7,621 nt of DNA from CAYZJD01 sp964478455 (GTDB lineage: Bacteria; Acidobacteriota; Terriglobia; Bryobacterales; Bryobacteraceae): positions 1 to 7,621 of the forward strand of contig CAYZJD010000230.1 of assembly GCA_964478455.1 (NCBI GenBank), in the 5' to 3' direction. The position numbers and the translations under genes were made by a program. Shown here in pieces: positions 1 through 6,445 of the stretch (positions are counted from its first letter, which is position 1; each line of letters begins with the position of its first letter). The notes beneath the pieces are model-generated. The model did not search any database. It worked only from the letters and a program-made list of their open reading frames with translations, and had not been told where the DNA came from.

Positions 1-18
1 CGCGGGCGCGCGCCCGCG
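1..18. repeat. 18-bp perfect GC palindrome at the window edge
   Basis: Bases 1-18 equal their own reverse complement and consist only of G and C. They lie in the open ftsL-like frame and encode alternating Arg and Ala, so the symmetry may simply result from GCG/CGC codons in GC-rich DNA. It may continue beyond the window. No function is assigned. Confidence 0.4.
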
Positions 19-311
19 CCTGGAAGTGGATGTTCGTCGCCTCCGCCTGTCTGTTCCTGCTGATCGCCCTCTGCTCGCCCGGCATTCACGGCATACTCGC
101 CGGCTACCGGATCGAGGACCTCAAGCTGGAGCAGGAGCGTCTGCTCGCTGAACGCGCGGCGCTGGAGGTCGAAGAAGCGCGTCTGCTCAGCCCTGAGCGG
201 CTCGAGGAACTGGCGCGAATCCAGGAGTTCATCGACCCGGAGCCCGGCCAGGTGGTGTACCTGAATCCGAAGGCTGACGGCTCGCTCGCGCTGAATGTTC
301 CATCTCGCTGA
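1..311 (+). CDS. ftsL: FtsL-like cell division protein, 5'-partial
   Basis: This is a small bitopic membrane protein, probably the divisome scaffold component FtsL, which with FtsB/DivIC recruits and activates FtsW-FtsI. Numbering from the ATG at 30 (93 residues), a hydrophobic segment spans about residues 2-26. A charged heptad-like coiled coil covers about 27-53 (many E, L, R and A). Then come SPERLEELA (54-62) and PGQVVYL (72-78), typical of the FtsL/DivIC extracellular part. The reading frame stays open upstream to the window edge (first full codon at 3) and encodes an Arg/Ala-rich stretch ending in WKW, which fits the basic cytoplasmic end expected before the membrane helix. The ATG at 30 would start directly in the helix, and the nearest purine run (GGAAG, 22-26) is only 3 nt from it, so I think the true start lies outside the window. 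Identity rests on topology, motifs and position before ftsI; FtsL primary sequence is poorly conserved. Confidence 0.82.
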   Translation, partial: RARARAWKWMFVASACLFLLIALCSPGIHGILAGYRIEDLKLEQERLLAERAALEVEEARLLSPERLEELARIQEFIDPEPGQVVYLNPKADGSLALNVPSR

Positions 312-323
312 CGGAGCGGCGCC

Positions 324-344
324 AAGGAGGAGGTCCGCCGGGAG
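324..344 (+). promoter_or_regulatory. ftsI ribosome binding region, two candidate Shine-Dalgarno sites
   Basis: AAGGAGG (324-330), overlapping GGAGGT (329-334), is an almost ideal Shine-Dalgarno match but ends 16-20 nt before the ATG at 351, which is too far for normal use. A weaker GGGAG (340-344) has a proper 6-nt spacing. No in-frame ATG, GTG or TTG lies between them, so the ATG at 351 stands. The strong upstream site may act as a ribosome standby site, but that is inference. Confidence 0.6.
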
Positions 345-350
345 CGCTCA

Positions 351-2360
351 ATGCAGGCCCGCCTCACATCTCTCGCCGCCAGGAGGCTGAAGCTGCTGGC
401 GGCCCTGGCCCTGCTCTGGGCCGCCGCGATCGCCGCGCGGCTCGTCTGGCTCCAGGTTGTCCGCCACCAGTACTACCGCGAACTGGCCACGCGCCAGCGG
501 GAGCGTGTCGTTGAGATCGGCGCCCCGCGCGGCGGCATCTTCGACCGGAACGGCCAGCCGCTGGCCTTGAGCCTGCCGGTGGAATCGGTGGTGATCGATC
601 CGCGGTGCGCGCCCGAGCCTTCGCTTGCCGTGGACATCCTTGCCCCAATTCTGCAACTGGACCGTGGCGAACTGCTCCAGCGAATCCGCGCCGCCGTCCG
701 CAACCGCCGCGGATTTCTCTGGGTGAAGCGCAAGATCAGCCGGGAGGAAGCCGACCGTCTCCACAGCCTCAAGCTCGGCTGGATCGAGTTCCGCAAGGAA
801 AGCCGCCGCAGCTACCCGAACGGATCGCTGGCGGCCCACGTCGTCGGCGCCGTCGATCACAGGGAGCGAGGCAACTCCGGGCTCGAACTGGCCCTCGACG
901 AACAGTTGCGCGGGCACGCCGGGGCGGCGCGCCAGGTCACTGACGTCCGTCACCGGGGCGTCGATTCGCAGATCGCCGAACAGGCCCTGCCCGGCACGAA
1001 CATCACCCTTACCGTTGACGAACGCCTCCAGTTCGTCGCCGAGCGCGAGCTGAAGAAGGCCGTCGAAACGAACGGCTGCTGGACCGGCAGCCTTGTCGCC
1101 ATGATCCCCGCGACCGGAGAGATCCTGGCCCTCGCCAGCTACCCCATGTTCAATCCCGAGGAACCGGTCAGGCCTGGGGAAGACCTCTCGCCCCGCCTCA
1201 ACCAGGCCGTCTCCGTTCCCTTTGAGCCCGGCTCGGTCTTCAAAGTCGTCACTGTGACCGCGGCTCTGGAGACCACCAACCTTGTTCCGGAGACGATCAT
1301 CAACTGCGGCAACGGGCGGATCAACCTCTTCGGCCGCGTCGTCCGTGATCACCACGCCTACAGCGCCCTGCCGATGGCCGATGTGCTCGCCAAGTCCAGC
1401 AACATCGGCGCGATTCATGTGGGTCTGCGGGTAGGTGCGGCGCGCCTGCTGGACTACGTGCGCCGCTTCGGCTTCGGCAGCGCCACCGGAATCTCGCTGC
1501 CGGCCGAGTCCTCCGGTATGGTGCGCGACCTCGACGACTGGACCAGGGTTTCCATCGGCTCGGTCGCCATGGGTCACGAGATCAGTTCCACCTCCGTGCA
1601 GCTCGCGCGCGCCTGCGCGGTCATCGCCAACGGCGGACTCCTGGTTGAGCCGCGGCTCATCCTCAAGCGCGCGCGGCCGGGCGGGAAGCCGCTCCTGGAG
1701 CGTGTCCAACCGCCTCGCCGCGTGATCCGCCCGGAGACCGCCATCACCATGCGCCGCTTGATGGAAGGCGTTGTCCTCCACGGCACCGGCACCCTCGCCC
1801 GCCTTCAGGGCTACAGCTCCGGTGGCAAGACCGGCTCCGCGCAGATCTTCGATCTCCAGACGCGGCGCTACACGCACAAGTACAACGCCTCCTTCATCGG
1901 TTTCGCCCCCGTTCCGAAGCCGGCCATCGTCATCGCGGTGACCCTCAATGGCGCCTCCAGGTTCGGGGGCGCCGTCGCCGCGCCGGTCTTTCGTGAAGTG
2001 GCCACGGCGGCCTTGCGGCTGCTCGATGTGCCCAAAGATCTTCCCGACACTCCTCCCATTCGGGAAGAGCAGCCAGTCGAACTTGCCGACTTGGCTATCG
2101 CTGACCTGGGGTCCCCGGCTCCATCGCTCCCGGAGCCGGAGACCCCAGCCTCTTCGACTGTTCGGGCGGCCCGCCTGGAACTCCTCGGGCCGCGCGTGCC
2201 GGACTTCTACGGTAAGACCGTGAGGGCCGTGATGGAGGAATCCACCGCCGCCGGCCTTCCGGTCGAGCTCGTCGGTAGCGGCGTCGTCCGCGTGCAATAC
2301 CCGATCGCCGGCAGCATTCTCCCCCGCGGCGAGCGCGTCAGGGTGCAGTTCGCACGATGA
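351..2360 (+). CDS. ftsI: Division-specific class B penicillin-binding protein (peptidoglycan DD-transpeptidase) with PASTA domain
   Basis: FtsI (PBP3-like) cross-links septal peptidoglycan stem peptides in the periplasm, working with FtsW. The 669-residue product has a short basic cytoplasmic tail, one membrane anchor (about 15-34), and a PBP dimerisation domain starting around RGGIFDRNG (60-68). The transpeptidase domain carries all three active-site motifs: SVFK with Ser295 as predicted nucleophile and Lys298, SSN at 349-351, and KTG at 493-495. A Pro/Glu-rich linker (about 570-612) leads to a single C-terminal PASTA domain (about 617-668, starting PDFYGKTV). It is longer than the roughly 590-residue E. 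coli FtsI because of the linker and PASTA. The start is fixed by the lack of an upstream in-frame start codon and by the basic tail. Its last four bases are shared with murE (ATGA). The position between ftsL and murE supports FtsI over a sporulation or elongation PBP. Confidence 0.96.
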   Translation: MQARLTSLAARRLKLLAALALLWAAAIAARLVWLQVVRHQYYRELATRQRERVVEIGAPRGGIFDRNGQPLALSLPVESVVIDPRCAPEPSLAVDILAPILQLDRGELLQRIRAAVRNRRGFLWVKRKISREEADRLHSLKLGWIEFRKESRRSYPNGSLAAHVVGAVDHRERGNSGLELALDEQLRGHAGAARQVTDVRHRGVDSQIAEQALPGTNITLTVDERLQFVAERELKKAVETNGCWTGSLVAMIPATGEILALASYPMFNPEEPVRPGEDLSPRLNQAVSVPFEPGSVFKVVTVTAALETTNLVPETIINCGNGRINLFGRVVRDHHAYSALPMADVLAKSSNIGAIHVGLRVGAARLLDYVRRFGFGSATGISLPAESSGMVRDLDDWTRVSIGSVAMGHEISSTSVQLARACAVIANGGLLVEPRLILKRARPGGKPLLERVQPPRRVIRPETAITMRRLMEGVVLHGTGTLARLQGYSSGGKTGSAQIFDLQTRRYTHKYNASFIGFAPVPKPAIVIAVTLNGASRFGGAVAAPVFREVATAALRLLDVPKDLPDTPPIREEQPVELADLAIADLGSPAPSLPEPETPASSTVRAARLELLGPRVPDFYGKTVRAVMEESTAAGLPVELVGSGVVRVQYPIAGSILPRGERVRVQFAR

Positions 2361-3853
2361 CCGCGCAACGGCCGATGACCATCCGCCAGCTCCTCGCCGG
2401 CGTTCGCCTTCGAACGCCGCTCGCGGAACAGATCGCCGGCACGTGCGTCTCCGGCCTCGACTACGACTCGCGGCGCATTCAGCCTGGTGCGGTCTTCTTC
2501 GCCTTCCCGGGCCAGCGCGCCGACGGCCATGACTTTGCCGGAGACGCCGTGGCGCGTGGCGCGGCGGCCGTCGTCAGCGAACGTCCGAAACCCGCGGGCT
2601 TCACCGGCGCCTGGATCGAAGTCGAGCACGGCCGCGAAGCGCTCGCTGGCGCTGCCAGCACCTTCTATGACGCGCCTGACCGCCGCTTACTTCTCTGCGG
2701 CATCACGGGCACCAACGGCAAGACCACCACCGCCTACCTGGTCGATTCCGTTCTGCGCGCCGCCGGTATGACGACCGCCCTCGTCGGCACCATCGAGTAC
2801 CACCTGGCCGGTGAAGTCCGGCCCGCCGTCAATACTACGCCCGAGTCCCTCGACCTGTTCCGCATCTTCGCCGAGCTCCCGCAACGCGGCGGCAGCCATG
2901 TCACAATGGAAGTCTCCTCGCACGCGCTGGCTCTGAGTAGGGTGTACGGAATCCGGTTCCACACCGCGATTTTTACGAACCTCACCAGGGACCATCTCGA
3001 CTTCCACCGCACTATGGAAGAGTACTTCGCGGCCAAGCACCGGCTGTTTGACGGCGCCGGTGCAGAGCCGCCCCGGTTTGCCGCCGTCAATGCCGACGAC
3101 CCCTACGGCCCGAGAATCCGGACCGCGCCGGGAACCGAGCGTCTCGACTACGGCGCGAGCCCCGGCGCAGCCGTCCGCGCCGCCAGGATCTCCACGACGC
3201 CCGAGGGCCTTCGCTTCGAGGTGCGGTCCGGCAGCCGGCGGTTCGAAGTCACCTCGCCCCTGCTCGGCAGGATCAATGTCTATAACATCCTGGCTGCCTG
3301 CTGTGCCGGCTTCTCGTTCGGCTTTGACGACGAGACGATCACCCGCGGCATCGCTGCCTGCCGCGCCATTCCCGGCCGCTTCGAGCGTATCGATTGCGGC
3401 CAGCCGTTCATTGTCGTCGTCGACTATGCCCACACCGACGACGCCTTGCGAAATGTCATCCAGGTCGCCCGCGGCCTGAATCCCAAGCGTGTGATCACGT
3501 TGTTCGGCTGCGGCGGCGACCGCGACCGCGCCAAGCGGCCCTTGATGGGCGAAGCGGCGGCCGAATTAAGCGACTTCGTCGTTCTCACCTCCGACAACCC
3601 GCGCTCGGAGGAGCCCGCCGCTATCATGAACGACGCCCTTGTCGGGCTCCAGCGCCACGACGTCCGTTACGTCGCCGAGCCGGACCGCAAAAAGGGGATC
3701 CGCCTCGCCCTCGAGGAGGCGCGCCCGGGCGACATCGTGATCCTTGCCGGAAAAGGTCACGAGACCCACCAGATTCTCCGGGACCGCACGATCCCGTTTG
3801 ACGACCGCGAGGTGGCCCGGCGCCTCCTCCGCGATTTGGGCTATGGAGATTAA
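2357..3853 (+). CDS. murE: UDP-MurNAc-L-Ala-D-Glu:meso-2,6-diaminopimelate ligase
   Basis: MurE is the cytoplasmic ATP-dependent ligase that adds the third stem-peptide residue. The 498-residue product has the N-terminal UDP-MurNAc-binding domain (DYDSRRIQPGAVFFA around 26-40), then the ATP-binding loop GTNGKTT (118-124, Lys122). TTPESLD follows, then the HLDFH segment and AAK with Lys227, the likely carbamylated lysine. The C-terminal domain contains DNPR (413-416), which in characterised MurE enzymes marks meso-DAP rather than L-lysine specificity, and GKGHE (465-469), which also contacts DAP. Length is normal for the family. The start ATG overlaps the ftsI stop; AGGG (2340-2343) is 13 nt upstream, so translation is probably coupled to ftsI. 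A second in-frame ATG at 2375 (residue 7) is a possible but less likely start. Two TTA leucine codons (2687, 3566) stand out in a gene otherwise biased to GC-ending codons. Confidence 0.97.
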   Translation: MTAQRPMTIRQLLAGVRLRTPLAEQIAGTCVSGLDYDSRRIQPGAVFFAFPGQRADGHDFAGDAVARGAAAVVSERPKPAGFTGAWIEVEHGREALAGAASTFYDAPDRRLLLCGITGTNGKTTTAYLVDSVLRAAGMTTALVGTIEYHLAGEVRPAVNTTPESLDLFRIFAELPQRGGSHVTMEVSSHALALSRVYGIRFHTAIFTNLTRDHLDFHRTMEEYFAAKHRLFDGAGAEPPRFAAVNADDPYGPRIRTAPGTERLDYGASPGAAVRAARISTTPEGLRFEVRSGSRRFEVTSPLLGRINVYNILAACCAGFSFGFDDETITRGIAACRAIPGRFERIDCGQPFIVVVDYAHTDDALRNVIQVARGLNPKRVITLFGCGGDRDRAKRPLMGEAAAELSDFVVLTSDNPRSEEPAAIMNDALVGLQRHDVRYVAEPDRKKGIRLALEEARPGDIVILAGKGHETHQILRDRTIPFDDREVARRLLRDLGYGD

Positions 3854-3856
3854 CGT

Positions 3857-3947
3857 GGGGACAGCCCGCATGTTTCCCGGATCCGTACCGCCGACCCATT
3901 ACGGGTCCAACCTCCTCAGACAAGAGGGAAACATGCGGGCTGTCCCC
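3857..3947. repeat. REP/MITE-like element: perfect 22-bp inverted repeat with 47-nt centre
   Basis: The left arm (3857-3878, beginning GGGGACAGCCCGCATG) is the exact reverse complement of the right arm (3926-3947, ending CATGCGGGCTGTCCCC). Outside the arms, a T/G wobble and one G-C pair continue the stem. The 47-nt centre contains a smaller hairpin: GACCC (3893-3897), a 5-nt loop, and GGGTC (3903-3907). The element nearly fills the only sizeable gap in an otherwise overlapping gene string. The inverted repeat is certain. Calling it a REP-type or MITE-type mobile repeat, perhaps mobilised by a REP-associated tyrosine transposase elsewhere in the genome, is inference from size, symmetry and location. 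No second copy and no transposase lie in this window. Confidence 0.75.
3924..3928 (+). promoter_or_regulatory. Shine-Dalgarno-like GAGGG of the murF leader ORF
   Basis: GAGGG lies 4 nt before an ATG at 3933. Its last three bases belong to the right arm of the inverted repeat, so folding of the 22-bp stem in mRNA would hide both this site and the leader ATG. The 20 nt before the murF ATG itself (3939-3958) contain no Shine-Dalgarno-like purine run. Confidence 0.35.
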
Positions 3948-3962
3948 GCTTTTGCGCTATGA
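3933..3962 (+). CDS. Putative 9-residue leader peptide overlapping the murF start
   Basis: The ORF encodes MRAVPAFAL and ends in TGA, which shares ATGA with the murF start (stop 3960-3962, murF ATG 3959-3961). It starts 4 nt after GAGGG (3924-3928). Most of it lies in the right arm of the inverted repeat. The peptide itself probably has no function. What it offers is a route by which ribosomes could reach the murF ATG, which lacks its own Shine-Dalgarno site, through stop-start coupling like that at the ftsI-murE junction. The same frame is open upstream to an ATG at 3843 inside the end of murE, so a 39-codon form bridging murE and murF is also possible. Translation is unproven and the arrangement could be chance. 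Confidence 0.25.
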   Translation: MRAVPAFAL

Positions 3963-5302
3963 CCATCGCACTCCAGGATGTCGCTTCTGCCATCGGCGCG
4001 TCGACGCTGGCGGCATCCCCGGCTGTGTCCGGATGGAGCGTCGATTCCCGTACGATCCAGGCAGGCGATCTCTTCTTCGCTTTGCGCGGCCCGAATCACG
4101 ACGGGCACGACTTCGTGGCCGATGTCTTCCGCCGGGGCGCTGTCGCAGCCGTCGTCGATCGCCCGGTGGATACCGCCGGAGCCCTTCTGCCGGTGAACGA
4201 CTCGCTCGCCGCCCTCCAAGCCCTTGCGGCTTGGGCACGCAACCGGTGGGGCGGCAAAGTGATCGGAATCACCGGCAGCGCCGGCAAGACCACGACCAAG
4301 GAAATCATCGCCAGTTTCCTCGAGACCGAAATACCGGTCGGCAAGAGCGCCGGCAACCTCAACAATCACGTCGGTCTTCCGCTGTCGATCCTCCGGCTCT
4401 CCGGCGAGAGCCGCGCAGCCGTGCTCGAAATGGCGATGAACCATGCCGGCGAGATCCGCCGGCTGGCAGGTATCGCGCGCCCCGATGTGGGCGTCGTCAC
4501 CAACGTCGGTCACGCCCACGCGGAGAGCTTCGGCTCCATCGACGACATCGCCGCCGCCAAGCGCGAACTGGTTGAAGCGCTGCCGCCGGCCGCCGTGGCC
4601 GTGCTCAACGCCGACGACCCGCGCGTCTCTCGCTTTCGGGAGATCCATCCCGGGCCGGTGGTCACCTTTGGATTCGCCGAGGGCGCCGACGTGTGCGCCG
4701 AGACCGTCGAATACAGCCAGGACGGCGCGCGCTTCCGGCTCAGCGGATCGGTCGAACTGGAAACGCCCCTGACGGGACGGCACGGCGTGATGAACGTTCT
4801 CGCCGCCATCGCCGTGGCCCGCGTCTTCGGAATTCCGCCGGAACGTCTGCGCGACGCGGCACGGTCGCTCGCGCCCGGCAAGATGCGCGGCGAGCGCTTC
4901 ACGCACGCCGGCGTCACCGTGCTGAACGATTGCTACAACTCCAACCCGGAAGCCGTGCGCGCGATGATCGACGTGCTCCGGGATATCCCGGCGCGGCGTC
5001 GGTGCGCCGTGCTGGGGGAGATGCTCGAGCTCGGACGCTGGTCCGAGGCCCTGCACCGCGGCGTGGGTCGCTACGCCGCGGAGAGCGGGATTCACGTGCT
5101 CGTTGGGATACGCGGCGCAGCCCGCCATGCGATTGAGGAAGCTGTCGGGGCTGGATTGCCGGACGGCGCCGCGTATTTTTTCGAGGACCCCGCCGAGGTC
5201 GGCGATTTCCTTCGCGGCTTGCTCCGCGAAGGCGACGCCGTGCTGTTCAAGGGCTCCAGAGGGACCCGCGTCGAATTGGCATTGGAACGATTCTTGAAGT
5301 AG
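3959..5302 (+). CDS. murF: UDP-MurNAc-tripeptide:D-alanyl-D-alanine ligase
   Basis: MurF is the cytoplasmic ATP-dependent ligase that adds the D-Ala-D-Ala dipeptide and completes the UDP-MurNAc-pentapeptide. The 447-residue product is of normal length. It shows the N-terminal domain shared with MurE (VDSRTIQAGDLFFAL, about 23-37), the ATP loop GSAGKTTTKE (106-115, Lys110), and the MurF-typical GNLNNHVGLPL. EMAMNHAGEI, TNVGHAH and AAAKREL follow. The C-terminal region has NDCYNSNPEAV, VLGEMLELG and a closing KGSRGTRVE, all characteristic of MurF. The ATG at 3959 is chosen because the first residues (MTIALQDVASAIG) match the usual MurF beginning and no better in-frame start is seen. It has no recognisable Shine-Dalgarno site; the inverted-repeat element occupies that place. 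mraY follows after 7 nt. Confidence 0.97.
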   Translation: MTIALQDVASAIGASTLAASPAVSGWSVDSRTIQAGDLFFALRGPNHDGHDFVADVFRRGAVAAVVDRPVDTAGALLPVNDSLAALQALAAWARNRWGGKVIGITGSAGKTTTKEIIASFLETEIPVGKSAGNLNNHVGLPLSILRLSGESRAAVLEMAMNHAGEIRRLAGIARPDVGVVTNVGHAHAESFGSIDDIAAAKRELVEALPPAAVAVLNADDPRVSRFREIHPGPVVTFGFAEGADVCAETVEYSQDGARFRLSGSVELETPLTGRHGVMNVLAAIAVARVFGIPPERLRDAARSLAPGKMRGERFTHAGVTVLNDCYNSNPEAVRAMIDVLRDIPARRRCAVLGEMLELGRWSEALHRGVGRYAAESGIHVLVGIRGAARHAIEEAVGAGLPDGAAYFFEDPAEVGDFLRGLLREGDAVLFKGSRGTRVELALERFLK

Positions 5303-5309
5303 GTTTGCG

Positions 5310-6443
5310 ATGTTTTACTGGCTGCTTTACGAGCAACTCTATCCCCATATCTTTCCCTTTCCCCTTTTCCGCTATGTCACCTTCCGCACCGCCTTCGCCA
5401 GCCTGACCGCGCTGCTGCTTTCGATCGTGCTCGGCCCGTGGATCATCGGCTGGCTGCGCCGGCTCCAGATCGGCCAGCACATCCGCGAGGAAGGCCCGAA
5501 ATCCCATGCGAAGAAAGCCGGAACGCCCACCATGGGCGGACTGCTGATCATCGTTTCGGTGGTTGTCCCCACGCTCCTCTGGGCGAATCTGCGGAATCCG
5601 TACCCCTGGATCGCCCTCTTCGGTCTGGTCGCCTTCGGCGCGGTCGGCTTCTGGGACGACTACGCCAAGGTCCGCCAGCGCCGCAACCTGGGCCTCACCG
5701 CCCGCAGGAAGTTCGGCCTTCAGATCCTCGGCGCGCTCCTGGTTGGCCTCTTCCTGCTGGTTCTGCACGCCATCGGGCTCTACTCCACCAGCATGAACGT
5801 GCCGTTCTTCAAGCAGTTCAAGCCCGATCTGCTCATCGACGGCCTGCTGGCGAACCCCGTCACGTATCCGCTCGCCTTCATCTTCTTCTTCATCTTCCTG
5901 GTCGTGGTGATCGTCGGCTGTTCCAACGCCGTCAACCTCACCGACGGCCTCGACGGGCTTGCCATCGGTCTGATGATCATCGCCGCCGGCGCCATGACGG
6001 TGCTCACCTACGCCAGCGGTCACGCCCAGTTCGCTTCTTACCTCGATCTCGTGCGTCTGCCCCGAGCCGCCGAGCTCACCATCTTTTGCGGCGCTCTCAC
6101 CGGCGCCTCCCTCGGCTTTCTCTGGTACAACGCGCACCCGGCCGAGATCTTTATGGGCGACGTCGGTTCGCTGTCCCTCGGCGGGGCCCTCGCCACCGTC
6201 GCCGTGCTCATCAAGCAGGAGATTCTGCTGCTCTTCGTCGGCGGCGTCTTCGTGCTCGAGACGCTCTCCGTGATGCTCCAGGTTGGCAGCTACAAGCTCC
6301 GCCGCAAGCGCATCTTCAAGATGGCCCCCCTCCACCACCACTTCGAGGCGCTCGGCTGGCAGGAGTCCAAGATCATCGTCCGGTTCTGGATCGCCGGGCT
6401 TGTCATGGCCCTCTTCGCCCTGACGACCCTCAAGCTGAGGTGA
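5310..6443 (+). CDS. mraY: Phospho-N-acetylmuramoyl-pentapeptide transferase
   Basis: MraY is the integral membrane enzyme that transfers phospho-MurNAc-pentapeptide from UDP to undecaprenyl phosphate, forming lipid I with release of UMP. The 377-residue product has about ten hydrophobic segments and the family signatures: KKAGTPTMGG after the first helix, the Asp pair DDYAK (Asp116, Asp117), and NLTDGLDG (Asp212, Asp215). MGDVGS (Asp284) and the cytoplasmic PLHHHFE triple His (342-344) complete the set. These correspond to the Mg2+ and substrate-binding residues of characterised MraY. Length is slightly above the usual 360 or so. The start lies 7 nt after the murF stop; AGTAGG, which includes that stop codon, is a modest Shine-Dalgarno candidate, so coupling to murF is likely. 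The opening codons are unusually pyrimidine-rich (a 20-nt run at 5351-5370), reflecting Phe/Pro/Leu codons. Confidence 0.98.
   Translation: MFYWLLYEQLYPHIFPFPLFRYVTFRTAFASLTALLLSIVLGPWIIGWLRRLQIGQHIREEGPKSHAKKAGTPTMGGLLIIVSVVVPTLLWANLRNPYPWIALFGLVAFGAVGFWDDYAKVRQRRNLGLTARRKFGLQILGALLVGLFLLVLHAIGLYSTSMNVPFFKQFKPDLLIDGLLANPVTYPLAFIFFFIFLVVVIVGCSNAVNLTDGLDGLAIGLMIIAAGAMTVLTYASGHAQFASYLDLVRLPRAAELTIFCGALTGASLGFLWYNAHPAEIFMGDVGSLSLGGALATVAVLIKQEILLLFVGGVFVLETLSVMLQVGSYKLRRKRIFKMAPLHHHFEALGWQESKIIVRFWIAGLVMALFALTTLKLR
6437..6443 (+). promoter_or_regulatory. murD ribosome binding site inside the mraY 3' end
   Basis: GAGGTGA matches the anti-Shine-Dalgarno core and includes the mraY stop codon. The GAGG core ends 5 nt before the ATG at 6446. 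This placement supports the chosen start and tight mraY-murD coupling. Confidence 0.7.
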
Positions 6444-6445
6444 AC

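Noticed and set aside
30..311. ATG at 30 as the true ftsL start
   Set aside because: The frame is open further upstream with basic residues typical of the cytoplasmic tail, and the purine run before this ATG is too close. I treat the gene as 5'-partial instead.
348..2297. A 649-codon open frame on the - strand opposite ftsI, and similar long ones opposite murF (3899-5128), mraY (5247-6341) and murD (6290-7366)
   Set aside because: Each is in exact codon register with the sense gene, where antisense stops occur only at sense TTA, CTA or TCA codons, which are rare in this GC-rich DNA. The predicted products are Gly/Asp/Glu/Arg-rich with no recognisable domain, while the + strand proteins carry complete catalytic motifs.
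3857..3953. The inverted repeat read as a Rho-independent terminator, because TTTT (3950-3953) follows the right arm
   Set aside because: The loop would be 47 nt, the T run is only four bases and is separated from the stem by GC, and termination here would cut off murF, mraY and murD. Partial attenuation cannot be excluded.
3978..4196. Alternative + strand frame starting with an ATG inside the murF 5' region
   Set aside because: It is out of frame with murF and has a Ser/Arg/Pro-rich composition with no motifs, which is typical of a GC-rich shadow frame.
5351..5370. 20-nt homopyrimidine tract in early mraY as a possible regulatory or structural DNA element
   Set aside because: It is fully explained by Phe, Pro and Leu codons in the hydrophobic N-terminus of MraY.
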